Source: Mytilus trossulus (lineage: Eukaryota > Mollusca > Bivalvia > Mytilida > Mytilidae). Taken from it: DNA of 64,000 nucleotides. The stretch is taken from the NCBI RefSeq assembly GCF_036588685.1, contig NC_086379.1, positions 72,261,727 to 72,325,726 on the forward strand. The letters are read 5' to 3'. Of this stretch, positions 33,422-45,400 are shown piece by piece; positions within the stretch are counted from its first letter, which is position 1; every line of letters begins with the position of its first letter. Under the pieces are notes generated by a model. It saw only the letters and a list, made by a program, of their open reading frames with translations, was not told where the DNA came from and searched no databases. Both the position numbers and the translations under genes were made by a program.

Positions 33422-36400
33422 CTAAAAATAAATAACAAATTTTAATATTCCAAAATCTATAAATTTATTAAAGCTTTAAATAATACATGTAGTGTACTTA
33501 AATTCATCTTCCTATTAAGTAGATTGTAACTTGGATAAAGAGATTATTGACTTTTTTTATTCAAAGGATATTTTTTCGTATTTCATTAAAAGTGTAAATA
33601 CAGATCACAAAAAGATCCAATCCATTTATACAAAATATTGTTAAATTTAAAGTATACAATCGAAGAGTATTAAGGTCCAAAAATTCCAAAAGGTTTGACC
33701 AAATACCATAATTCATCCAATAACCAAAGTTTTAAGTTGCTATAGAATCAGGTGGTAAATCAATAGGATTGGATTTAAAAGTATATAATGAGTAAGCAGT
33801 ACAACATTCCAACCATATGCCAAATATATGCAATGTAAATCTCTTCTCCATAGATGCCAACCCTTAAAATTAATAGGGTAGACTAAAAAGATTTAATCAA
33901 CCAATTACAAGTACAGGTTATATTTACCAATTTCTTAAAAAATGATTGCAAAAATATAAACAATTCTTTTTCATAAAGTCATAATCAGTACTAAAATGTA
34001 GTCTGTTTTAAGGGGAAACATATTGAAAAGGACTGGTGCAAGAAGTGACCAAATTACTATATGTACCACTGCATTTCACATTGGATTGTTGCAAAGTTTT
34101 TGAACCAGTTAACTATTAGTTTAAAGGTGGTACTTCCATCATTTTGTTGAAATGCAAGAAACCAATAATGGAGAAGGCCTCAGATATTATCTCTTCCTCA
34201 CCCTTCCATGTCATAAATATAACAAGTGACATGAGAAAAAGAAGTACTTTTTTCAATTCTATAAAAACAAAATACTCACTATTTTCATCAAATAATGTAA
34301 AAACAAGGTCTACTAAATGTTCTGACAAATCAACATGGGCCACTGTTTTAGCTACATGTACCAAGGTTTCTAAAAAAGAAATACAAACTTCTACATTTAA
34401 AACCATAGCTACATATTTCAATTTAAGGAGTTTTTTTTATCTATTTTATGTGCTTAGGTTTAAACATTTTGAAAGAATTCATTCAGTAATATTTCAGAGG
34501 ATAAAAAGAGATAAATGCACATTTTTTTTTCAATTTTCAGTTGAAGTTCAATGAATCAGAGTTGTATACAAAATTTAAGAAAACTGTTTCACAACCCATT
34601 TATTGTAACTTGACCATAAATGGTGAATCTGCAACAAATATTTTTCAATCATATGTTAAAAATGTTATATTACCTTGATCAATTGATACACCTGCTAGAT
34701 GATAAAAACTTAAAGCTGTATCAACATCATTTACACTCTTAAGGAACTTCCAAAAACTCACATACTCTTCAAAGGTAACTCCCTGTAAGATAAGAAAAAA
34801 TAATACAATATACTAAATATGTATCAAAGAAATCTCCAAGAGGATCATTACAGGTGAGCATAATTTTACACGAAAAAAAAACCCCAAAACATTGAAAGAA
34901 AATTTCAATTACTGTATAGAGAATTATTATAACATATCAATGTAACTACATGTATTAGTTTGCTCATTGGACATGTTAATGTATTGTATATATCAATTAC
35001 TATAGAAACTGGAATTCTATACCACAGAATTTGTTTGACTTGTTTATCTATTTTTAGCATACTGTATTTAACAAAGAAGTATTGTTTTTTTTTTATATTT
35101 TGTCATGGTACAGTGAAAGGTCAGAATTTTGCATAAATAAAACTATAGGTACAGTATTTATACATGCATATATGTATCATACCTTTGGATCGTCCTTGAA
35201 CTTCTTTTTTACCCTTTTAATCATCCTGGACTTTTTGCTGTCTGGATATCCTGCGTAGGTAAGAAGTATAGAGGCAAAATCTTTCTCTGATATAGATCCA
35301 TCTTTCTCATATCTAGGATCATATCTGGCAAACTGAAATTTACAACATTGTTTTTACTTTGCAAACCACCATTTTATTATAAAATTAACTTGAAGAATAA
35401 TTAATATAGATAATAAATGTCTTTTTTTCAAACAGAAGGTTGTTTGTCAGCTAAAACCTCATAGAAAGGCAACTGCCCTGTTCTGTTCAAATCAGTGTTT
35501 ACATAACAGTTCAATTCATGTCCTCTTTGAGTTTAACTATATATGACTAAAATAAAGAATTGGTGGCAAATGTAACATGCATTTAAGGATGAGAACATGT
35601 TAAAGTGGTATCACTATGAACTCTTCTTTGAATTAGATGAAATTGCAAAGTCCTTTCTTTAAATTAAATTAAAAAAGGGGACCACCTCTTAAAATCGAAA
35701 GGGGGTAGGCTTTTAAAAGAAGGTGGTCGGCGGCACACCCGGCTTAAATGCCAAATGGAAAACACTGTTAATATACTAATCATCCTGCAAACATTATTCT
35801 GACTAAAAGCCAACCAGTCTTTTCTCTCACTTTAAGATGATGCAATCTTAGAAAAGAAGTCTCATCCAAAACAAAATACTCCCTGTAGCAGATTTGTTAT
35901 GGATGAGTATGGACCTGAAAACACTGCAAACCATATATACTAACCTCAATCCTTAAAACTTCTTTAGAAACTTCTGCTTGAAAATCTAAGAACTCTTTGA
36001 CTGTTAATTTCTTTTCTCCATTTTGTCCAAAGAAGTAGGTCATTAATGCTGAGCTGTAGTCCTTCATTACACTCCCTGTTACAGCATGATCCCTGTGTCG
36101 ACTTCCCATGGTGGTCTGTGCTCGTACTATCTCTTGTACCTGTATATAATACAAACATCAATGACATGCCTGTGAAACAATGACTTCACATAAAAAAAAA
36201 TCTCTATAGTTTGCAAAATTGTAAATATAGACAATGCAATATCTCATAGGAACTCCCTTTACGGCTATCACTGTGCTATTTTTTACTAGGAAGTTTCATA
36301 CCAATTATATCCTAGAATAAAACATTTATATGCACTTTATTTCATTTAAAGGTCAAAACAAAGAGTCTATTTTCAACATTTAAATGCCCCAAACTTCTAA

Positions 36401-39400
36401 GAATTTAAACTTACTGTGGATTCATTTATTTTCGTGGGTTCCAATGTTCGTGGATTCAGGGAAACTTACACAATTGCGGATATTTAATTTCGTGGTTTTA
36501 CCGAAGTCTGCATACACGCCTACGTAAAATTTGTCATTCTTTTAACATTTAATTTTGTGGTTTGCCTGTACCAAAGAAATCCACGAAAATTAGTATCCCA
36601 CGGATAATAATGAATGCACAGTATCCTAAAATTCTGTACTACCCTCTTTTCACTATGGGTCTTCTCAGAATTTAATTATGCTGCTGTATATATGTATGTT
36701 CCAGACGGTATGAGTATTTGGTCTGTACCCGTTTGGTCTGGACCATATGCATACTTTTTCAAAATACTCATACGGTCGAACCGTACTCTGCGTACGCGTA
36801 CAGTCTGATTAATATCATTAAGAAGTTGCTTAAGTTTATAAGTTTAAAACAAATGCATGTAACAGATCAACATAACTTAACTCTCAAATTAATATGGAAA
36901 AGTTCAATTGTAATTGAAATAAAAACTTGATTTTTTAATACATGTATTCAAAAAAATCACGCTAATTAAATCATTTAATATCTTGTTTTTAGCATGTTGA
37001 TCAGTTATGATACATTAATTGAATGATGATCATTGAAATCGATGATATCCTAGTAAACGTAATGTGGGAGGACAATTGTTTAGAATATTAGAAACTTTAC
37101 AAAAACTGCAAATGCAAAGAAACATGAATGAACTGCAACCATGTAAATGTAAAAAATATTACATTACTTGTGGTAGCAAGTGTCACCTTGGGAGAGAGTA
37201 CCAAATAGGATTCAGATATACAATTAAACAAATATTCTAACATGACGTCCTTCAAACGCTTTGAGTACACACCCGTGGTAAAATATGAATATATTGCATT
37301 GGCTGTTCCGATCGTACTCCCACGTCATATGTTGTTTTATGAATGAAGTACCCGACGTCATAGAATGATGACGTTATAATTTAAGCATTTTACGGGAAAA
37401 TACACGCTTTTGATACCGAAAATCATCACAACAAGGAAACGTAAACAAACGATGCTAAAATGTGGTATCAGCCCATTTTTTTTATATACATAGAAGACAT
37501 ATAAGAAGTTATCATTTAAATTCATCCAAATCTATCTTAATAAGTTTTGTGAATAGTTTGAGCATGTCACTTATTCTGTTTGCTCCGTTTTTTTACGCCA
37601 ATCTAAATGTGCGTTAATTTATGGGAACGGCAAATAATGGCCTCTACCTAGAGCGCGTCGATCCAAAAAAAATGCCATATTTGTCATATTAGAATCGAAA
37701 TAATTCATGTGGGCTTGAATATATCTAGATTTTACCACTGGTTGTCCCTTTATGCCGATATTTTACCCCTCGCTATCGCTCAGGGTAAAATATTTGTCAT
37801 AAAGGGCCAACCCGTGGTAAAATAACGATATATTCAAGCCCCCATGAATTATTTCTTAATTCAATTTCAATTGTTCATTTGTTTATTTGTTCATTTTATC
37901 CATCTAATTGTAATAATAACAATTTATAAAAATAAAAATAAAGATTGTGATAAATGTTTGTTTACCTTTTAACCCATTAACAATAACATGTATGGTCAGC
38001 TCGTACATGTATGGTTGGACCATACGAGTATATGTATACGGTCTGGACCTTATGCGTACGGTCCAAAAACTCATACGGTCTGGAACATGTATATATACTT
38101 GTAAAATTCCCCAATCATGTCTCTATGAGATGAAACATAGAGATCATATCTGGGAACCAGTATGTAAACAAAACAAAATATCTATGAGTTATATATTTCC
38201 CCAAAAGAGGTGTGGTTTAATTTAAATGTTACCTTGTCAAACTCTCCTCTATCAACATCACCATCTCCATTCAAATCAAACATTTTAAAAGCAATCTGAA
38301 AATTTCTTGGGGGAGCTGTAATAAACAAGATATAACATGATTGTATAAAATGTATTCTGCTAAAATTGTATTCTCTATCGATAGCACATGTATGTCTTTG
38401 TATTCTGATTTGATTTTCTGTTTTAACGCCACTTCTAAGCACCACTTTTGGGCTATTTCATGCCTTGGAAGCCTGAGTGCCCGGAGAAAACCAAAAATCT
38501 TTGATAAGTAAACTGACAATCCTAGTTAGACTTAGGGCTTAAACTCACAACCTTAGTGTTGACTGGTTGGTGTTTACAGTAATAGCTACTTATACCACTT
38601 GGCCAATAAGGCCCGTGTCTTTTTATTCTGCATTGGTAGTCTGAATTTTGACATTCATTGTATTGTCTTTTAGTAGTTAATTTTCTTAAATTCATGGGAT
38701 TCTATATATATTCGATAGGTGATATGTTTTCCAACATGCAGAGATCTCTTGATTGCATTCTATGCATGTATTCTGGCTAAAAGTGTATAGAGACCCACTG
38801 ATGATTTTATAAATTTTTAAAATTTTCAAAATATAAGCTTTGTTTCAACTTATGATTATAAATGACTTACTTGACAACACTGTTAGAAGGAAAATGTAGT
38901 CAGAAAAAGAAATAAGTCCACTTTCTCCCAACCTGTGAAAAATGCTATCTTCTCCTAACTCTGTATCCACATGCTTTCCACGCTGGAGAATATAAATATA
39001 AAACAGTGAATACATATATATGTCTTACCCTGATAAATATACATATCAATATTAATAAAACTTACCTATTTTTTTTCTTTCTAAAAATGATGAATTTCTG
39101 TAGATTAAATAGATCATCAATAAGGATTAATCACTCAGAATTTTCTTAATGGTCCTAATTTCATATACGGTATTTAAATAAAAAATATGTGGTTTTTTTT
39201 TTAAATTTGTTAAAAGTTTTTGTTTTTTAAGTAACACAGCAAGGATATATCTGATGATAATTGTGTTTAATAACCATGACTTCTAACAGAAATCATAACA
39301 TATAACTTATACAATGATTGCTAAAATAATTGGCCATGTACACCCTTTTTTAGATTTTTATTAATGTTATATTTTTTTCTTTTCAGCACTAGTGGTAGCT

Positions 39401-42400
39401 ATGTTTTGGTGGTGAATAAGGGTTAAAAAAAAATTAAAACGATAGTAAGAGCAGTTTTAGATAAAGTTGAGAAACAATTGGCATTTTACAGGAGTTTTCA
39501 CAATTTTTCTCTTACTTTTTATCAAATGATCTAATAAATGTTGGCACCCATGTTTTTGACTTGTGGTCTTCAGCCACAGATCTCAGAAAAGAACAATGCT
39601 GTGTATTTGACAGCTTTATGGTCAACATAAGGTTATACCATTCGTATGAAATTCAGAGTGCAATCCTACATGTCTTAGTGTTTTTTAGTAGAAAATAAGA
39701 ATTACTGCTACTTACTGTGCATCTATTTTATAATGACGTGCATTCAGAAAATATCGCCATCATTCATGGATCAACACAATTAATTTTAGCAAATAATTGA
39801 AATTGTATATATATATTCATTGTTCCCTGCAGATGCACATAATTTTTACAAATTAAGCACAATTATTTTTTTGAGGGTTCTTGTTAACTTATCATGCTAT
39901 CCTACAAAAAAATAAGTTCAGCACTTTTCCAAGACCTTGCTGATTTTTGCGCTGTTTTTATGTTATTTATATGTTTTTATATTCGGTCAAAAGCTCCTTA
40001 GAGCTGGTGTTGCTTATTTGTACTTATGCCGAATCAAAATAAAGTTTTCTGATCTTATCTTATGATTTAAAACTTGTCCCAGACATTACTGATACAAACT
40101 TCATCATAATATGTAGACCTGAGTGTAATTACCATGCAATTTTCCATATAATTTTAATTTTCAAGAGACATAACTCCTTTTTAAAAAGTTGTTTGACTCT
40201 GTTTTACATAAGAATTGAATGCTTCTTTTTGTAAATTTATTAGGGTGTAAAAGCGTTGACCAATGTACATTTTGTATGAAGCGCAAAAAGAAGCATTTAA
40301 TACTTATAATTACATTTTTTAGCTGGGATCATGAAAACAGGATTTACATCAAGTTCTTATTTAATTTACCTGTGCACTTTATTATCGGACCTCATGTCAT
40401 CATGAATGATAAGTTTTATTGTGTAATGCAATTGCTTACAGAATAACATGTGATGTGCAGTTAGCCAATCAGAATAATGTATTATAATGAAACATACATC
40501 TAATGTAATTATTAACTTGTATAGAGATTTTCTAAATAAACTCTTGATATAAATTTCATATAAATATTGAAAGAATTTTACATGATGAGCATATCAAAGA
40601 ACTGGGTTGATTTGAGGACAAAGATATATAACTTTAATCTACTTTTACTAAAATATGGGGTAATCCATGAATGTGGGATTTTCCAAGCTTTAATTAGGCA
40701 GAGAAATTGAGCTATTACTATCTGAGATTTGGATAATTCTACATCATAATTAACACGAATGAAAAATTTTCAATGGATGTTTGGCAAACAACTTTCAATC
40801 AATCAAAAAAGTGGACTGTAACATGATAAAAAATAAATATAAAAAAATGATATTTTCTAATTACTTCCCCACATAAAGTTTCATTAACATATTCTATAAA
40901 ATATTTCTATATAATTTAATGTTTCTAATCAGGTATTGTCATTGAATAAGGCTCCCCTTCCAAATCATTTTCAGGGAATAGACCAAAAACAAACAGAATT
41001 TGTGTAAATTTTCATAAAATTATCATAATAAAGGCGGAGAATCAGGTCTCTTCTTGAAAGGGCAATTACTCACTTCTACATACACTTATACTCCGTTCAC
41101 ACTATGCATTTTTAAACCAGGTTTCGACCCGAATTAATTAATCAGGATTAAATTCCAATAGTGTGAACACGTTAAACTGGGGCGAACCCGGATTAAAATT
41201 ACCACTCATCTGAGGTGGAGTTAATGTGGGGCGAACCTGGATTAGTTACCCCACATTCTAGTGTGAACGCAAAGTGGAGTTAATGTGGGGTTGTTGCCAT
41301 AGCGTTAAGTGACGTTTTCTGCCGTCTGTGATTGACAATACAGAATATAGATATGGATGCCGAACAAAATTCTTCAAAAAAGAGAGGTCTAACCTGAAGT
41401 GACCAGGAGACGAAGGCTTTACTTTCAACGTGGGGAGAAGGGAAAGATCAGCCAGAACTGGACAATTCAACAAGAAACACCCATGTATTTTCTTCAATTA
41501 TAAGAACAATGGGTGGCTTGGGGTATCTTCGTACGGCGCCGAAATGCAGACAAAGAATTAAAACTCTTAAAAGAAACTACTTTAATGCAAAGAACAGCAA
41601 CAAATTGTTGTGAGTGGAAATGGCAGAGACGTTGTTTTCAAGATGTTGCGCATTCGTGTCTATTTTTGTTGAAGGGGAAAAACCCAAAGTGGGGTAATTC
41701 TTTTTCAAGTGTGAACCGGTGTAATTAATTCGGAATAACTAACCCGGGTTCGACCCGGTTTAGATTTCATAGTGTGAACACGGTATTATACTTACAGTCA
41801 TAGTTTTAAGAATCATTTTGTATTTTACATTCTTAAACAAACTGTCACAGATCTCAGAAAAGATCAATGCTGTGTATTTGACAGCTTTATGGTCAACATA
41901 AGGTTATACCATTCGTATGAAATTCAGAGTGCAATCCTACATGTCTTATTGTTGTTTAGTAGAAAATAAGAATTACTGCTACTTACTGTGCATCTATTTT
42001 ATAATGATGTGCATTCAGAAAATATCGCCATCATTCATGGATCAACACAATTAATTTTAGCAAATAATTGAAATTATATATATTCATTGTTCCCTGCAGA
42101 TGCACATAATCTTTTTACAAATTAAGCACAATTATTTTTTTGAGGGTTCTTGTTAACTTATCATGCTATCCTACACAAAATAAGTTCAGCACTTTTCCAA
42201 GACCTTGCTGATTTTTGCGCTGTTTTAATGTTATTTATATGTTTTTATATTCGTTCAAAAGCTCATTAGAGCTGGTGTTGCTTATTTGTACTTATGCCGA
42301 ATCAAAATAAAGTTTTCTTATCTTGTCTTATGATTTAAAACCTGTCCCAGAAATAACTGATACAAATTTCATCATGATATGTAGATTGAGTGTAATTACC

Positions 42401-45400
42401 ATGCAATTTTCCATATAATTTTAATTTTCAAGGGACATAACTCCTTTTTAAAAAGTTGTTTGACTCTGTTTTACTTAAGAATTGAATGCTTCTTTTTGTA
42501 AATTTATTAGGGTGTAAAAGCGTTGACCGAAGTACATTTTGTATGAAGCGCAAAAAGAAGCATTCAATACTTATAATTACATTTTTTAGCTGGGATCATG
42601 AAAACAAGATTTACATCAAGTTTTTATTTAATTTACCTGTGCACTTTATTATCGGACCTCGTGTCATCATGAATGATAAGTTTTATTGTGTAATGCAATT
42701 GCTTACAGAATAACATGTGATGTGCAGTTAGCCAATCAGAATAATGTATTATAATGAAACATACATCTAATGTAATTATTAACTTGTATAGAGATTTTCT
42801 AAATAAACTCTTGATATAAATTTCATATAAATATTAAAAGAATTTTACATGATGAGCATATCAAAGAACTGTGTTGATTTGAGGACAAAGATATATAACT
42901 TTAATCTACTTTTACTAAAATATGGGGTTAATCCATGAATGTGGGATTTTCCAAGCTTTAATTAGGCAGAGAAATTGAGCCATTACTATTTGAGATTTGG
43001 ATAATTCTGCATCATACTTATGTAACATGAATGAAAAATTTCCAATGGATTTTTGGCAAACAACTTTCAATCAATCAAAAAAGTGGACTGTAACATGATT
43101 AAAAAAAAATAAAAAAAAATGATATTTTCTATTTACTTCCCAACATAAAGTCTCATTAACATATTCTATAAAATATTTGTATACTATTTAATGTTTCTAA
43201 TCAGGTGTTGTCGTAGAATAAGACTCCCCTTCCAAGTCATTTTCAGGAATAGGCCAAAAACAAACAGAATTTGTTTAAATTCTCATAAAATTATTATAAC
43301 AAAGGCAGAGAAACAGGTATCCTCTTGAAAGGGTAATTACTCACTTCTACATACACTTATACTTACAGTCATAGTTTTAAGAATCATTTTGTTAAAGACA
43401 GCTATTTTACATTCTTAAACAAACTGTCAAGAAATTTAACTTTACTTAGGTAGGGCACAATTTCAACATCAATTTTGGGAAAAAAAACGTGTAATAAAAA
43501 AAATTATTTTAGGATTCTTCAATATCAATGCATGTTATTGCTATTATGGTGGCTGAAATAAAACATGCAACAATGCATGCATGTTAAGTAATGCATGTTT
43601 TTTTAGTATATTTAAATCAATGCACAGTCTTTTCATTTTTATTTTCAAATTCAATCAGGCCACATTCAAGAAACAAGAGATGAATTGAATCAAATCACAG
43701 TCACTGAAAGGGATATATTTCTGAAAATAAGTTATTATTCAAAATAGTGAAAATTTATTATCAGTTGTAATAACAGTTTTTTAAGCAAAGTAACAAGCAA
43801 AAAGCAGTCAACTGAATTAGGAAAAAGGAGGGTTTCAATAATCCATGCTAAAAAAATGCCTATTAAATTTCTACCTAGAAAAAATAGACTATAGAAATTT
43901 TACAATACCAAAAGATTTTATCAAAGAAGAATTACTATACTATATTATTGACTACATAAAACTTACAATGTAAAAAAAATATCTACTACAATTTACCTTT
44001 TTCATTTTGCTCATCTACAAAAAAACTTTGAACTTAAAACACCTCACAACATCTAATATATATATATATATAATTCAAAAAAATATCTTTTAATGAAAAA
44101 AAACACAAAGTAAAGAATGATATTTTTTTAAAGATTTAGCATTAGATAATAAAATCTGTTCTAAAATTCAAAAGATGAAAAATATGTAAAAATGGATTAT
44201 CAAAAATCCTCAAGAAATGTTAGTAAAATAGTATGCCACTCACCAACGTTCTGAAATCATCCTTCTATTGATGTTAAACAAAGCACATTATTCAACATTC
44301 TTTTTTAATTCATATACAATATGATAATATGTAGCAACAAACATCTACACAAGTCAGCCAAACAAAGTCAACCTAATCTTTCTATTGCTAGCCAATGTTT
44401 ACAATCAGGAAGGGGAGATAACCCCTTACCAATGATTAGCAAATATGGCCTATGACTATCAATGCTGCATTAAAGCCTAAAAATTTACATCTACATTATA
44501 CTACACAGCCTATAACCAGTTAAGTCAGAGTCAGCCCACACAGAATTATTTAGCAAGTTCTGCTTGAACTGCTCAAGTCACACGAAGAAAGCTCAACTCT
44601 ACATACTACTCTTGGATCCTGTAAGATTACAGAGTATACAAATATATATATACAAACTGTAGTATACAAATATATATATATACAAACTATAGTATACAAA
44701 TATATATATATACAAACTAACTATAAAATCATGCACAAACTGACTAAATGTTTCATTTAGTTCTATGGTTGTTGGTCACATTACAGGAATAGATCCAGCG
44801 GCTTTAAGTTATCTCAAATTAACCCAAATTAGGTGAAAAACTTTGCCCTGAATTCATTCCAGCCATTAATCAAAGGGGGGTCCCAACAACCCAGGAGAAA
44901 CAAGTGAAACTGCGAGCTACTGCTCATTGATGATACCCTGTCGCAAGTGGATAATATTAATAGTGTAAAAATATGCAAGTGTTCAGTTAACAGGAAGTTG
45001 TCGAGTGATGAATCTGAAAACGCATCACACGGTAAAGCTGACTTATATAAATCCTGAAACCAAATTTCAGAAATCCTTGTATTGTAGTTCCTGAGAAAAA
45101 TGTGACGAAAATTTTCAACTTGGCTATCATGTGTAAAATCATACAAGTGTTCGGTAAACAGGAAGTTTTCAAGTGATCAATCTCAAAACACATCACACAG
45201 TATAGCTGACTTAGATAAACCCTGAAACCAAATTTCAGAAATCCTTGTATTGTAGTTCCTGAGAAAAATGCGACGCAAAATATTTATGGGACGGACGGAC
45301 TGACTGACGGACTGACAGAAGGACAGACAGAGGTAAAACAGTATACCCCCCTTTTTTAAAGCGGGGGTATAAAAAACTTAGGTCTTCTTTCAAATGCATT

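Larger units (their letters stand above)
36140..38232 (-). other. MICU1 intron 6 with three repeat structures
   Basis: Holds a 208-bp MITE (36414-36621), an element bounded by inverted ~115-bp ends (36684-38100) and an imperfect palindrome (37698-37854), listed separately. No gene. Confidence 0.8.
39575..43429. repeat. 1.57-kb tandem duplication in MICU1 intron 4
   Basis: Copy 1 is 39575-41845, including a 697-bp insertion; copy 2 is 41846-43429. Both start CACAGATCTCAGAAAAGA and end near TTCTTAAACAAACTGT. The copies differ by scattered substitutions and small indels (a few per cent by eye). Each holds a similar 75-codon open frame and a TTCGG/TTCAAAAGCTC..AATAAAGTTTTCT tail-like motif (about 39985-40060 and 42250-42325). 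Confidence 0.92.

Noticed and set aside
34144-34554. 136-codon plus-strand frame
   Set aside because: Antisense to MICU1 exon 10 and flanking introns; the minus-strand exon has EF-hand homology and matching splice phases.
38400-38620. Possible tRNA gene from a TTCGAA-like B box
   Set aside because: Only a degenerate B-box-like segment; no A box or cloverleaf could be drawn. Kept only as a weak SINE-like fragment.
41258-41497. 79-codon minus-strand frame inside the Harbinger-like element
   Set aside because: The plus-strand Myb/SANT-like pattern explains this sequence better; the minus frame has no family resemblance.
40219-42713. Matching 75-codon frames at 40219-40446 and 42486-42713
   Set aside because: Conserved only because the 1.57-kb block is tandemly duplicated; composition is not protein-like and there are no splice or promoter signals.
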